Shown piece after piece: positions 12,201 to 24,212 of a DNA stretch of 64,000 nucleotides. Each line of letters starts with the position of its first letter. Position 1 is the stretch's first letter. The translations under genes and the position numbers were made by a program. This stretch comes from Rhynochetos jubatus (lineage: Eukaryota; Chordata; Aves; Eurypygiformes; Rhynochetidae), in assembly GCA_027574665.1 (NCBI GenBank), contig CM050652.1, positions 3,204,589-3,268,588 of the forward strand. Direction: 5' to 3'. Under the pieces are notes generated by a model. That model saw only the letters and a list, made by a program, of their open reading frames with translations, was not told the origin of the DNA and made no database searches.

Positions 12201-12814
12201 ATCTCTCCAAAACCTCTCCCCTTTCCCTGTGAGGGTGACAAATTTAGGTGTTGTGCTGAGGCTGGCTGCGCTCACCTCCCCAAAAAAAAGTCCTCTGTGC
12301 TGAACGTGCTGTGTGGCAGCATGAGCCGGGGGTAAAGCCTGGCCCTGGAGGATCTGCACTCCTTTTGGTACTGATTTGGTTGAGATCAAGCACGTTTTCC
12401 TCTCTGCTTTTGCCTCAGTTTCCTCACTTGTTCAGTGGAAGCAAAGTTTTGTTTTCCTTCTGCAAGCAGCCTTACGGCTGGCAGATCACTCAGCCCGTGC
12501 AGCCGGGCTGCCTTTGAATCGTACCCATTTCTGCAAGAGGAGTGATCTCCCTGGCCTGTTCTCATCCTCGAGGCTAATAAACTGAGCTCTTGTGGGAGAC
12601 GTGCACGCTGCGAGGGGCTGGGAGCTCTCTGAAATCTGAGCAGAAGAGATCTCCAAGCCTGAACCCCTCCACCTCCTTCTTCCCCAGGCCAAGCACTTAA
12701 ATAACTCACTTTTGAGGTTGAGAACGAACATGGCAAGCCAACCCACGCACTGGCTGTTTTCTGCTTCCAAGCCATTTTTCTAAGCCAGCTCGCTTTTATA
12801 GCACGACTCCTTCC
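9201..12814. other. Intronic interval, no recognised gene
   Basis: Contains the longest + strand open frame outside repeats (10331-10963, 210 codons), which has no recognisable domain, and an 8-base stem hairpin at 10640-10666. Around 11590 an AT-rich, TAATTAAAATTG-containing stretch lies next to a GC-rich block near 11700-11790. A short MIR-like stretch is at about 12395-12445. Confidence 0.45.
12395..12445 (+). repeat. Possible MIR-like SINE core remnant
   Basis: The stretch TTTGCCTCAGTTTCCTCACT with the following TGTTCAGTGGAAGCAA resembles the conserved tail of ancient MIR elements. Short and diverged, so it may be chance. Confidence 0.3.
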
Positions 12815-13190
12815 ATTAGCCGATAATCTCACTGTACAACCTCACCAATTGCTTTTGGGAAATCTAAGTGCATAACATCTATTACATTTCCCTTGCCTAC
12901 CTTGGCAGTAATACTGGAGCTTCAAAGAACTCCAACAAGTTAGTTAAGCAAAAGACCTCCTGCTTGTAAATCCATGCTGGCTGTCTCCTCTAATCCAATT
13001 ATGCTTTACAAGGTGCTCCCTCACTAAATCCTGAAAAATTGTTTCTGATATTTTTACCCACAATTTATGTTAAGCTACTCGGTGTATAATTGCTTGTCTA
13101 ATCGCATGCTCCTATTTTGGAATAATGGTGTTAGGTTTGACATTTTTGCAGTGCTCCTGTGTCATCTGAGAACTGCTAAAATATTATGAC
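12815..13190 (-). mobile_element. Ancient CR1/L3-like LINE reverse-transcriptase remnant
   Basis: On the minus strand the sequence GGAAATGTAATAGATGTTATG then CACTTAGATTTCC gives residues like GNVIDVMHLDFPKA. That corresponds to the RT motif with the first catalytic aspartate (usually YLDFSKAFD). Further upstream on that strand, residues like RRQPAWIYK and NYTPSSLT match the preceding CR1-type RT blocks. Frameshifts and stops show it is long dead. Clearly older than the 3'-end CR1 copies. Confidence 0.6.
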
Positions 13191-16102
13191 TTAAGACTTC
13201 ACTCAGTTGCACACTCGTTACGTCCAAAGCTGGTGGAGATCAGCTAACTGCACCAAGTCTGCATCCGTGCTGTAGAAGGCTCTTCTTGCCTTTAATGCGC
13301 ATTTGTCAGCTGAACCTTCTTTTTGATTAAGAATGGGTGAGAAATGGGGATGAAGTAGTACAAATCCTACGCACAATAGTAGTCCTGCTTCTTGTTTGAA
13401 CATGAGAGGGAGAGACGGGACTTTAACTAGGGTATGGGGAGCCTTGAACAAAGGGGTTTGTGCTGAGGACCTTGCTGTCAGTAAGGAGGTATCAGGAACA
13501 AAGAAGTGGGTTTCTACACCCCAAAATTTGAGGGTCTTGCCACCAAAGTCTGGGTTTTTTTTCAGATTCAGTGGGTCCAAGACATAATACTCCGGAGCTG
13601 GGAAGGTGGGTGCAAATTCAGAGGACAGTAGCATGTAACAGGCAATATCAGAGGAGGGAGCAGCGTTGGCGGAAGTTTATTTGCTTGCCCTTTTTCTGTT
13701 TCCAAAGACAGTAGCAATTTCACATGCAAATGACTCCTGTCTCTGATGGTGGGATCAGTTGAGAATATTTTCACACAGTACTGGCAGGGAGATCTGTTGA
13801 GATGTCACATCGTCACATAACCAAGATTTAGTGAATAATCCGTGATGTTCAATCTAGCAACACGATGGTTTGGAGCCAGATGAAGAAAAGTGGCATCCTC
13901 TCGCTTGCAGCCAGGCAACAAAAGGGATGGAATTTAAGCGGGGACCAACATATGCTTTTGAACCTTAAATAGACTGGTCTTTTAAAACGAAGAGGAAGAG
14001 CAGTGATTCCTCATGCTGGAATCCTTCCTAGCCAAATATCACATTTGCAATCTTCAGCCTTTCTTTAAAGTTTAACTGGGGGGAAAAAAAAAGAGCAGAA
14101 CAGCTTTTCTAGCAAATATATCCTCTCGAGGCCTAGGTTTTTAACCTCTAGAAAAGATTAAACAACACCTCCCCAAACCAGCCTTCATGTTAGAGAAACG
14201 AGTGTAGGATAGCCAAAGCCATTGTTTTGATTATTTTTGTGGGGTTTTTTTGTTTTTTGTTTTTTGTTTTTCTTTTGGTGGTGGTTTTTTTTGGTGGCTT
14301 TGTTGACGTTTTTCTTTGGGTATTTTTTTGTGTGGCTTTTTTTCTTTTTCTGTGTCTTTCCCAGCTACATGCAGTGTAAAATATTGAATTATGGCCTCCT
14401 GAAAATGAGGTTTATAATGGACACCAAGTGACCCTTTACTGTGACACAGAGAAGCGCATCTGCAGTGTTACTGGGGAAAAAGGCAAGCGCTGGAGGTGGA
14501 AGCCTGCTCTTGCTGAGTCCCCAGCCACACATCTTCAACAGAGAAATCTCCTCATGCCATTGTTTCCCCTTACCACGTAATGTTCGAGCTTCCCACTGAG
14601 ATGGGACCATCTCAGGATGTGTCCAATCCTGCCTACCAAGGCGAGTTTACAATGCAAAGTTGCCTGGAAAATTAACTGTTTTCTCTAAACTCTTCTAATC
14701 CATCTTCAGTGCTGACTTTGATCTCCCTCCCCTCATCTCCCATCCCTCTCTGGTTAGTATGTCAGGCAGGGTACCGTCTCCCATCTCCCATCATTCTTCA
14801 GATTTACAGCTTCAGGAAGGGATGCTGCTGTTGGTCTGTTCCTTCTTCAGTGACACAGGGATGGACTAGATACACCTTGTCTTGCCCGGCTGCACTGATC
14901 AGACTGAGATGTCTCCAGCCCAGAAGACTTTTTCTAGTAAGGGTCAATGGTGAACATGTACTAGAGAGCTTTAAAAGAGACAGAAAACTGAGATTCACTC
15001 TATTCCCAGTAAGCTGTGGCTCAGGACTTCAGGAGGCAGAGATGGACTCCTTGCATGTCACATAAGCTACCCACCTCTGCTGTTTCATTTTCCTTGCCAG
15101 TCTGTTTATTCCCTTGACCAACCACCTATGCAGAAATTGGTTTATTCTCTTCTTGATGCTGCCTGTAAACTCAGGAGCCCCCAGGGGAACCGGAGAGAGG
15201 TGAGCATAGAGATTTTCTTTAGCCTCTCGAAGTTGTCAGTAGATAAAATCAGAGGTATTAGACTGCACAGTGCCTTCAGAGCATCGTTTGATAGACCCAC
15301 CTCTTTCATACAGTCAAATCTCCTGTCCTTCCCAGCTCCTTCCTGCAGCTGAGCTGTTAAATCCTGCCCCTGAAACAGCCAGACACTTTTAATGGAAACG
15401 AATATGTCACTTGCCCCAGTGGCAACTGTGCCTTATTAACTTAGTGTTTGTGGCTGCGCTCTGTCCCTGGGAGAGGACCTTGTCCTCACTTTAGAGCAAT
15501 AGGATATGCCAGAATGATGCTTTATAAGCAGGACTGGTTTGCAGGGTGGATGCGGTTAGCGTGTCCCCCAGCCTGAGCCCCCACAGATGAGGTGCGCTCC
15601 TGCAACACAAGCACCGCCGCGGAGGTGCGAGTTTCCAGTCCTGTCGGACAAAGAAATCGCGATTGCAGGGACCTGGGGAAAGCAAAGCAGAAAAGGTAAA
15701 AATGAAAACCAGTTTGTTAAAGGTAGAATTGCACTCCGACCCCATTCCTTTCCCAGTAGAATGTCTGTGGGTTTTGTCCTGTGCTTATCAACAGCCAGCA
15801 GCTAGAGGAGCTAAAGGGTGCTCTGGGAATTCAGGGTTTTTTACCAAGCTTGGGACTGCTTGTCTTACTGCCAGTAGATACTGTTTTAATTTCCTTCCCT
15901 TTGGTGGACAGCTTGAGGAGCATCTCTCAATCTCACCTGTCCTTCTCCTTGCCTTCTGAATTCATGAAGGGTGAAAATCAGTTGTCCTCGCTCACCACTT
16001 TTACCACTGAAAACGTGAAGCTGTCTTGGCTTTCAGTGGTCTGTTGTAATAGAGGGAATGATTTCCTGAGCAGGAACAGAATAGCTGGTGCTACAGATGA
16101 TA
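13191..16102. other. Intronic interval, no recognised gene
   Basis: Holds a T/G-rich low-complexity tract at 14225-14361. Otherwise I see nothing with support: the open frames at 13218-13634 (-) and 14709-15065 (+) lack domains and splice context. Confidence 0.5.
14225..14361 (+). repeat. T-rich (TTTTTG/GGTGG) low-complexity tract
   Basis: Interrupted runs of five to eight T separated by G or GG, including GGTGGTGG. Strong strand asymmetry. The 64-codon Phe/Trp-rich open frame across it is a composition artefact. Confidence 0.85.
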
Positions 16103-16680
16103 GATCATAGAATCATAGAATGGTTTGGGTGGGAACGGACCTTAAAGATCATCCAGTTCCACCCCCCTGCCATGGGCAGGGACACCCTCCACTAGACCAG
16201 GTTGCTCCAAGCCTCATCCAGCCTGGCCTTGAAGGCAGCCAGGGATGGGGCATCCACAGCTTCTCTGGGCAACCTGTCCCAGTGCCTCCCCACCCTCTCT
16301 GGGAAGGATTTCTTCCTGATACCTAATCTAAATCTCCCCGCTTTCAATTTAAACCCATTACCCCTTGTCCTGTCACTACAGGCCCTTGGAAAATGTCCCC
16401 TCCAGCTTCCTTGTAGGCCCCCTTCAGGTACTGGAAAGCTGCAATAAGGTCTCCCTGGAGCCTTCTCTTCTCCAGGCTGAATACCCTCAACTCTCCCAGC
16501 CTGTCCCCATGGCAGAGGTGCTCCAGCCCTCGGAGCATCTCCATGACCTCCTCTGGACTCGTTCCAACCAGTCTATATCCTTCTTAAGCTGAGGGCTCCA
16601 CAGCTGGGCACAGTACTCTCCACAGTATTCTCCAGAGTGAAGTAGAGGGGGAGAATCACCTCCCTCGACCTGCTGGCCAA
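16103..16680 (-). mobile_element. CR1 LINE 3' end, about 580 bp, reverse orientation
   Basis: Starts on + with the paired tail TCATAGAATCATAGAATGG and extends through CTGTCACTACAGGCCC and CCTCTGGACTCGTTCC to CGACCTGCTGGCC. Nearly co-terminal with the copy at 8621-9200, suggesting a similar 5' truncation point. It carries a distinct ACCTTGAAGGCAGCCAGGG variant where other copies read ACTTCCAGGG. Confidence 0.95.
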
Positions 16681-19424
16681 GATCTCCCAGACTTCTGCTC
16701 ATTAATGGATTATTAATTCTTGTCAGCAATATGTGTTTAACCAAACGATGATCTACCGAAGATTATTCCATCTCAGATGCTTCCTCTTCAGTGCTTTGGG
16801 TCTGAGTTCCTGCTCACGTCCTACCCCTGCAGCTCTCCCGGTTAAACTACCACAGGTATTTTGAGCATAACACCCAATCCTTTAATTCCTTTCTGGGGAA
16901 AGGTTTATTTGGAAAAGATTAGGTTTTCTTGCTCAAAACCAGCTCAGCATTTCTAATCTCAGGTACACAACTTGCAAATTACGGGAAGTTTTCTACTCCC
17001 TCTCTGATGTGCTGAGCCTAATAACAGCTCATTGCAGTCTGCCAGCGCTTGATGAACTGAATTCAGTTAACCAGCATCTCCCTACGGAGCCAGCTCCAAC
17101 CATAACCTGTCCCACAGTTCAGTTCTTGCAGTGGGCACTGACAATGACTCGGCAGGTTCCTCACGGGAGAGAATTTCCCCAGGACAATAAATAAAAGGTG
17201 GGGGGGTTTTCCACCCTCAAGCTTTTGTTCTAGACAGCATCTGTGTAGATGCATTTGCAAGAAAAGAGAGGAAAGAAAAAAAAAAAGTCATTTTGGAGAT
17301 TAGTGCTTTAACATGATTTTTAATTAAAAATATAAAATTACCTAGAAGTTTAGAAGAAATCTTAAACTGTAGTTCTTCAGATTAAAACCAGTCTCTAGGT
17401 ATTAGGGAACAAAGATACCTAATACAAGGCCTTTTGGAGGATGCTTGCGCCTTTTAGGAAACATCTGGCTCAACTTGACAGCAGAAATAGGAGGCAGAGA
17501 GGGTTGTATATTAGGTTTTAAGTCTGTCAATTCGAAGTAATTACGGAAGCATTTTATACAAACCCAACTTCTAACTCATACTTTAATCGCAGTTATTTTG
17601 CCAGAATGGTTTCTTAGTGAGTCTTTATTCTTAAAAGCACCCTCGGGCATTTGCTACCCATCTGTGTGATGATGGGGTAGCTGGTGGCCTTTAGCTCTGC
17701 TTTTTGCTGTATCCATCACATCATTCAAAAAAATAAACCTTCTGATAAATGGCAATGTCAACAAAAAGGTTAATATTTTTAAAAGCTAGATAGATCTTTA
17801 TTTAGGTGCCATTTTGTGGCAGTCATGCACTCATATTCGGAGGAGTTTGCCCGTTTCTGGGTTGAATAATTGGTCTCCACGCTATCCTTTTCCAGAAGAG
17901 CCATGCATCAACTTCTGCTTGACAAATTGTACGAAAAATAAAGAAAACAATCACAAACAAAGCCAAGGAAATGGAGAAGCTGATACTCAGCTATGACTAA
18001 ATACTCTGTTGAAATGGAATTTTACTGAGATCAGACCCGTAAATCAGACCTATTACGAGTCATAGGAAGATTAGTTCTTTCGACTGTTTTATGAAAGGAT
18101 TAGGATTTCTGCAGAAAACAGACATGACTGGGGGGACCTGTTGAGTCAATCTAACTTTTCATTCATTCAAAAAAAAATCTTGATAAATTTTAATGCGAAT
18201 TAAAATCTAGGAATTCAGAAGAGGTCAGGTATTAGGAACTACCAGTGACAGTCTCACTGATACTACAGGACATTTAAATACAGAACCCCTTCCATAATTG
18301 CCTATGTAAGAATGCTTAGGATTCTTGTTAGTTGAGGAATTAGTAATGGAAAATGGCAAAATTTGCAATAATGAAAAAAAAAAGCAACAAAAAAAAAGGA
18401 AAGGAAACAACATGTAAACTAGGAAGGAGATCATGAATTCTTTGGCTTTCATTATCTTCCAGACCCCTAGGTATGATAGCTGGAAGCACAGGTGAGAATT
18501 GCTCTTATACTGTTCTCATTAACACACTGCACTTGGGGCAGCGGGGGATGTGACTTGGTTTTGGTTGTAAGAACTTGTGGGGATGATGATCAGAGCTGGG
18601 GTTTTTTTAAGATCAGTCCTCTGTTTGAAGCCTTGTTGACCGGTTCATTTTTGCATTCCCCGTGGCTTCTTTTATCTCTAAATATTACTCTTTTCCAGGA
18701 CGTCTCTCCAACATCTTACAGCTAATCAGTAGGAGAGGATCAGGGTCTTCTCTCGAAGCCCTGCTACCTGGTCTCATCAGATAGGAATTCAGTTAACCTC
18801 ACCTTGGTAAAAACCTCTTATACCACCAATCAACATTGTCTTCTGTCCCAGTGATGCAGCATCACAGATGCAATAAATTGGTAATATACTGCAAAACGGG
18901 AAAATTCTGATTCATGCACTAACGCTTGAGGGTGCTGGAATGGTCATTTCACTGTGAATTGTCTTAAAAACTTACATTGTCAATGGTTCACGAAACCTCC
19001 AATATAAACCTCAGGAAAAATATATGGAAAAGGGGTCCCTACCACATCAAACTCATTGCTGGAACATTCATGCATCAGCAGAAAACAAAATACATTTGAG
19101 GCAATGATAAACTTCGTCTCCCCTCTCTGCATGGCTAATCCAGAAGTAGCAATCTGTACGTGTCCTGCAAATATGGCAATTACTGGAGCAGACCCAGTAC
19201 AGGCCTGGTCACTGGGTCAGGAAACGTCTTCTGAAATCTATATCCTGATAGAGGAAACGTCGTTTACAGCTGAGCAAGATGAAACCCATCTGCAATACTA
19301 CTACTGCTGCTACTACTACTGCTACTAGTAATTATTTTCACTGCACAGAAGGTCTGTATGCCTAGCTAAGCTCTTTTCAGCCCAGGCTGACAATTATCAC
19401 TGCCACTATTTGGCAACTACTTAT
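16681..19424. other. Intronic interval, no recognised gene
   Basis: AT-rich with A-runs at about 17276 and 18368-18410, and a TAC/TGC trinucleotide repeat at 19296-19328. No exon or well-supported transposon. Confidence 0.5.
19296..19328 (+). repeat. TAC/TGC trinucleotide repeat
   Basis: About eleven trinucleotide units of TAC interspersed with TGC, ending at CTAG. It creates a Tyr/Cys-rich open frame that is not a gene. Confidence 0.85.
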
Positions 19425-19630
19425 AAATTCATAGATTTGAAAGCCAAAAGAGACCAGCGTGATTGTCTGATGCGATCTGCATAACTCAGGTCACAGGACT
19501 CCTCGGGGAGATTGCTCTGAGCCCCAGCGCAGCAATACTGCATATCTTGTAGGAAAACAAACCGTCTGAGCTAAACGTTTCCAGGGATTCGGTACATGCC
19601 TTTCTAAACATCTACCATTAGCGCCAGGCA
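19425..19630 (-). mobile_element. Old amniote-type CR1 3' end, reverse orientation
   Basis: On + it begins ATTCATAGATTTGAAAGCC, continuing AAAAGAGACCAGCGTGATTG and TAACTCAGGTCACAGGAC. This is the reverse complement of the CR1 type shared across reptiles and birds, whose 3' end reads GGCCATAGAA/AATCTATGAAT. More diverged than the avian CR1 copies. Confidence 0.65.
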
Positions 19631-21274
19631 ATCCCCCTAGTCCCCGTGCTTCACAACATCCTTGTGAGCTGCAAATATGCTCTAACCCTTGCTGTGCTTG
19701 CGGGGAAAAAAGCGTGCTGCGGATTCATCCCCCCTCCCATATAGGCTGCCTTCATACCAACGGAGAGGAGTGGTCCTGGATGGTGTTTATGTCCCTTTCA
19801 GAGATGCTTTGGCTAGATGAAGTGAATTGGAGAGGGAATAACTCGTGCAGATGTGGGTCTCTGGTCAGAGAGGGACTTGAGCTGTGCTCCTACCTGGCTG
19901 GGTCAGAGCATCCTTCACAGGCTGTTTCTGTCTCCAGAGGTATAAATCAGATCTCCAAACAGAGAAGGATGTTTGGATCAATGGCTGAAATGAGAAATAA
20001 AAGAAATATAAAACATCACTTTTCCTTCACCCTCCTTGGGACCTTTAGATTCTGTGTGTCCTTTGGAGAAGATAAAGGAACAGGGGCACGAACTCTTGTG
20101 TGTTTCTAAATATGAGCCAAAAGAGTGATATTATAACTCACAAAGTTAAAGCAGGAGATGTACAGCTCTCCTCAGGTAGAATCCCAGGCAACTGGAAGGA
20201 AACTCTCCTCCTCACCTATTATTTTGGTGAGATTTGAAACTGATCCTCAGCTGTCCCCTGGTTTTATTATATGTTCCTAATTTCCTGCTCTCCATAAATG
20301 CTGAGAAAACCACTCTCCCGATTGTGCATGTGAGGGTTTTTCTCAATGCCTGCTGTTCGGTTAATAAACCAGGGGCAGGGATTGCTGTTTCTGGAAGAGG
20401 CAGGCTGTAATCCTGGGGAAGCAGAGATGATAGTGTTCCTTCAGGACGTGCATGATTGCTGCCACACTGCATGCGTGCGGATAGGTAAGAGACAGACGGA
20501 TATCGCAGATCGGTAAAAGACGGAGAAAAGCTGTAGTTATAATTTTATGGTTCACTGTTGTGAAATGGAATCTGGGAAATAAAAAAACGCTCCCCACCGT
20601 CCCTTTCTGTACAGTATAAATCTGCCAGCACTTGCAGACGCCGTTAGCCGGGGTTGCATGTGCGCGTGCACGGGAGCGTGCACGTGTGTCGGCACGCACC
20701 AGAGGGAGCGTGGTGCTGGGTAATCCATACCTCTGGTCTCCTCTGCTGATCCTAGGGGTGCTATGAGCCTCTTGTGTCAGAAAGGAGGCCAGATCCACTG
20801 CACAGACCTCAGGAGAGGGGATTTCAGCTCCCTCAGCGTGACTCCACTTTGACCAGTCTATGCACTGGAGAGTCAACTTGTTCTTAGAGATGCACATGTA
20901 TCCCAAGATACACGTGGCCACAGCAGTGTTTAGGTATTAACTAGATTGCTTTAATAAAACTGGTGTCAATTCTCATGCCAATAAAAGCATAAGTTTGTTT
21001 GACCTTGGAACAGCCACTTCAGTGCTGTGCCTGACTTCCTTCTAATCCCTGATGCTTTTTGTTCCCTGTCCCCTTCGTGAATGGCTCTGAGGACCGCACT
21101 ACGAAGTAGTGCTGGCCCTTTTGTGCACGTGTTTGCATGAACTGAGAAAAGGAAGAGTAAAGAGGAGTGATGGGGCGGTCAGTGCTACTGCTACCGGGGC
21201 AGGGAAGTCACATCCACTGACCTCTGCAAGGAGGCTCCAAACCCTTTGAAGCCACTGGCTTCTTTTTGGGATGC
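19631..21274. other. Intronic interval, no recognised gene
   Basis: Contains a CpG-bearing alternating purine/pyrimidine block at 20655-20700. The minus-strand frame at 20361-20921 (186 codons) shows no domain. Confidence 0.45.
20655..20700. repeat. GC-rich alternating purine/pyrimidine block
   Basis: Contains TGTGCGCGTGCACG and a second GCGTGCACGTGTGT, so the motif GCGTGCACG occurs twice (about 20664 and 20676). Such alternation is prone to Z-DNA formation. No gene begins here. Confidence 0.6.
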
Positions 21275-21490
21275 CTCTTCCCGGAGAGGTTGGTGAGGCA
21301 CTGGGACAGGTTGCCCAGAGAAGCTGTGGATGCCCCATCCCTGGAAGTGTCCAAGGCCAGGCTGGATGAGGCTTGGAGCAACCTGGTCTAGTGGAGGTTG
21401 TCCCTGCCCATGGCAGGGGAGTTGGAACTGGATGATCTTTAAGGTCCTTTCCAACCCAAACCAGTCTATGATTCTTCGATTCTATGATTT
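21275..21490 (+). mobile_element. CR1 LINE 3' terminal fragment
   Basis: Begins at CTTCCCGGAGAGGTTGGTGAGG, then TTGCCCAGAGAAGCTGTGG, a GTGGAGGTTGTCCC stretch and AACCAGTCTATGATTC with an extended octamer tail to about 21490. Strongly 5'-truncated. Confidence 0.93.
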
Positions 21491-23284
21491 TGTGCTGGGT
21501 GAGACCTAGATAAAAGGGCCCAGGAGGAACAGCAGGGCCCTGCCAAGAGGCACGAGTGTCACCTGCAATGCCGGTGGTGTGCATGTGAGCCAGCCCTGCC
21601 GGGACGTGCTGGGGCTGCCCTGGGACTGAGGTGGCTTCACTGCCCGGCTGCTGGAGGTGGACAGGAGGAGCGAGTCCTTTCAGCTGCACGGCATGGCTTG
21701 CATTTCAGAGGAGCTCTCCAAGGGCCTGGCTCTGCTCCTTGCTCTCATTTCTTTCCTCTTGCATTATGCGCCAAACGGGCCTCCCTTCTTCTTTGTGGCC
21801 AGTGACAAAGGGTATTTTGGTGTTGGTATTCTTTTTGTTCTGGCATGGAGTGGTGTGCACTGTGAAATGCACCTGAGCAAATCCTCCAGTCCAAATCAGA
21901 TTTCAGGCTTTTGTAAGGGATGCTCACAAGGGAGACAGGTGTAATGAGAGACGTGGAGCCAGTGCAGCTTTGATCTTTGAGGTGGAGGGCTCCTTTAAGA
22001 CGCTTCAGTGGCTTAATCCAGTTCTCTTTCAAGATGCCAGTTTGGGAACCTCCTGGATGGAGTTGGCAAAGGCTTTATGGGGCCCCTTGGGTCTCTCTGC
22101 TTTATGCACAGGCCAGCTGGCAGTGTTCACCTTGCAGTCGTCCAAAACTGTACCACCCCCCCCGCCCTGGTCCTTGCCCCCCTGGCCAGTGCTCCTGCTC
22201 AGCAGCAGCTTTTCTGAGTTCAGTGCCTGGCAGCAAGGAGCTGAAATGAGATCCTGCTGTTTCATGCGGTACCGGGGAGTGTTAAGGGCCTTAAATCAGG
22301 TTTGAATCAGTTATCTACAGAGGCAAAAGTTCTGTTTCTCTACAGATCCTCATGCCAGCTGTTTTTCCCCAAGAAATCTGGGCGCCGTGTATGTCTTTCC
22401 ATAAAAAGAAAGACACAGTGGGAGTCTCAGCCTTCTGCTTTGGCTGGAGAAAAATACGAAAAAAACTACACGAGTATGAGGGAAAGAGAAACTGATTGAA
22501 GGAGCGAAGCACCTTGTGTGCTGCTGCACATGCTCAGGTATCCATGCAAAAGCCTGAATTCAGAGTTATCATCACCAGGCAGGGGAAAGGTTGACCCATG
22601 AATGCTTTTGGATGCCAGTAAATATGGCTCTGTCAGTGCTGCTGCACCACCATGGTGCCTGAAGTCCCTGGGCAACCACAATTCTGGGGGTGATCTCAGC
22701 CTCAAAAGCCACGTCTCCTAACGGTCCAACAGGGTTCCAGTGCCCAGATTGACCCTATCTAACTTTGAGCTGTTCGCCGAGACATTTTAGACAGGTGTAA
22801 AGCTAAAATACACAGACACTGGACAGCATAGGGCCCCTCCGGGGGTGACTTGGCACACCTGAGACCTGAAATGCCCTATATCAAATATTCTAGGGAATAT
22901 ATTAATAATTGAGGTACATCAGTGAGACCCCTGCTTTAGTGATTCATGGTGGCTAGAAGAGGTCATATTAAGTGGTAAAGTCCTTGGATAAGTCTGAGGC
23001 TCCTGATGCTTGATCCTGAATTGGGCCAAATGGCAGTTGGGTAGCATCTTTTTATGAAAACCAAGACATTTTTCATTCTTTGAGGAAATAGGTCATTTGT
23101 TCTTTAAGGAAATAATGAAGTTGTGTTGTGTGGATGCCCTCTATTTACCTTTCTGTACAGCTCATGAGTCAACATCACAGCCTGTTCCCATTAAAAAAAA
23201 AAACAAAAGCTAAAAATAGCAAAATGCTGTCTCTGAAATGGCTTAATATTTGGCAGCTCCCAAAGAGCCTGAGGGTTTTCCTAG
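21491..23284. other. Intronic interval, no recognised gene
   Basis: GC-richer than its surroundings, with a C-run near 22148-22160. The overlapping open frames on both strands near 21631-22305 have no recognised domain. Nothing else can be supported. Confidence 0.45.
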
Positions 23285-24212
23285 TAGTATTCTCCAGGGA
23301 TCAATATTGGGTCCACAGCTATTGAAAATTTTCGTGAATGAGTGAGAAGTTGATACTAAATCCCGCGGTTAAAATATTCAGTGGTGCAGTGATCAGCTCA
23401 GCAGTAATGATGTTGGGACAGAGTGGTTGGGTGACTTTGGCTCCCTGAAACAAAACTAATGCAAACTTCTGTGTCTTGTTAGAAGGAATGTAGGTCAGGC
23501 TGGAAAGTGGGAGACATGTCCTAGAAAGCAATGACTGAAAGGGATGAGTGGGTCACGTCTTTACATCTTTGCAGAGGGTTTGTCCTCGTCCAGCCTGTAG
23601 CAGAAGCAGGCTGACACCATCCTGCATTGGAGAGCGAGGGCGTGGGTGAGTAGTAGTAATGCTCTGCAGTCAGCTCTGGAGTCTGCTTTTGTAAAAGAGC
23701 ACTGGGAGATTGGAAAAGGAACACTAAAGATACACAAAAATAATTTCTAGGGAGTGGGAAGGTATGATTTCCTCAAAGGGATTGAAAGGATCTCAGTCTG
23801 TTAATTTACCAGAAGGAATATTGAGGAATGAATCGATTTACGTGTCTGAGCATCTTCAAGGGGTGAAACAGCACGTTTAAAAGGTTCTTCAATCTAGAGA
23901 AGAAAAATAGAATAAGAATCAGTGGCTGGAAGCCAAAGAGAGAGCAATTCACGTGAAAAGTAAGACATGTACAAGCTTTATGTGGTGTGAGTAATTAACC
24001 ACTGGAACAACCTGTGAAATAGAGGATTCTCTATGTCTTGGTATCATCACATCGAAATGGGAGGTCTTCCTAGGCAACATGCTTTAGCTAAAACCGGATC
24101 ATTTGGTTCAGTATAAGTGGGAGAAATTTAGTGGCCTGTGATGTACAGGAGGTGAGAACAGATGATCTAATGGTCCCTTCTGACCTTAAATGCTATGCAT
24201 TTATATGATCCC
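23285..24212 (+). mobile_element. Ancient CR1/L3-like LINE relic (RT end to 3' terminus)
   Basis: The 5' part, TCCAGGGATCAATATTGGGTCC followed by a decayed AGCTATTGAAAATTTTCGTG, resembles the RT block around QGS.LGP.LFNIF. The end GATGATCTAATGGTCCCTTC then TGACCTTAAATGC is the classical 3' terminus of old CR1/L3 elements. The intervening sequence includes AACCACTGGAACAACCTG, which corresponds to the conserved 3' UTR block before it. Heavily decayed. Confidence 0.65.

Noticed and set aside
14237..14431. Phe/Trp-rich 64-codon frame
   Set aside because: Product of the T/G low-complexity tract, not a membrane protein.
20361..20921. 186-codon open frame on the minus strand
   Set aside because: No recognised domain, no splice or promoter context; size is compatible with chance in 64 kb.
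21099..21689. 196-codon open frame on the minus strand
   Set aside because: Its middle is the antisense of a CR1 3' end; the same peptide pattern recurs in every CR1 copy of the window.
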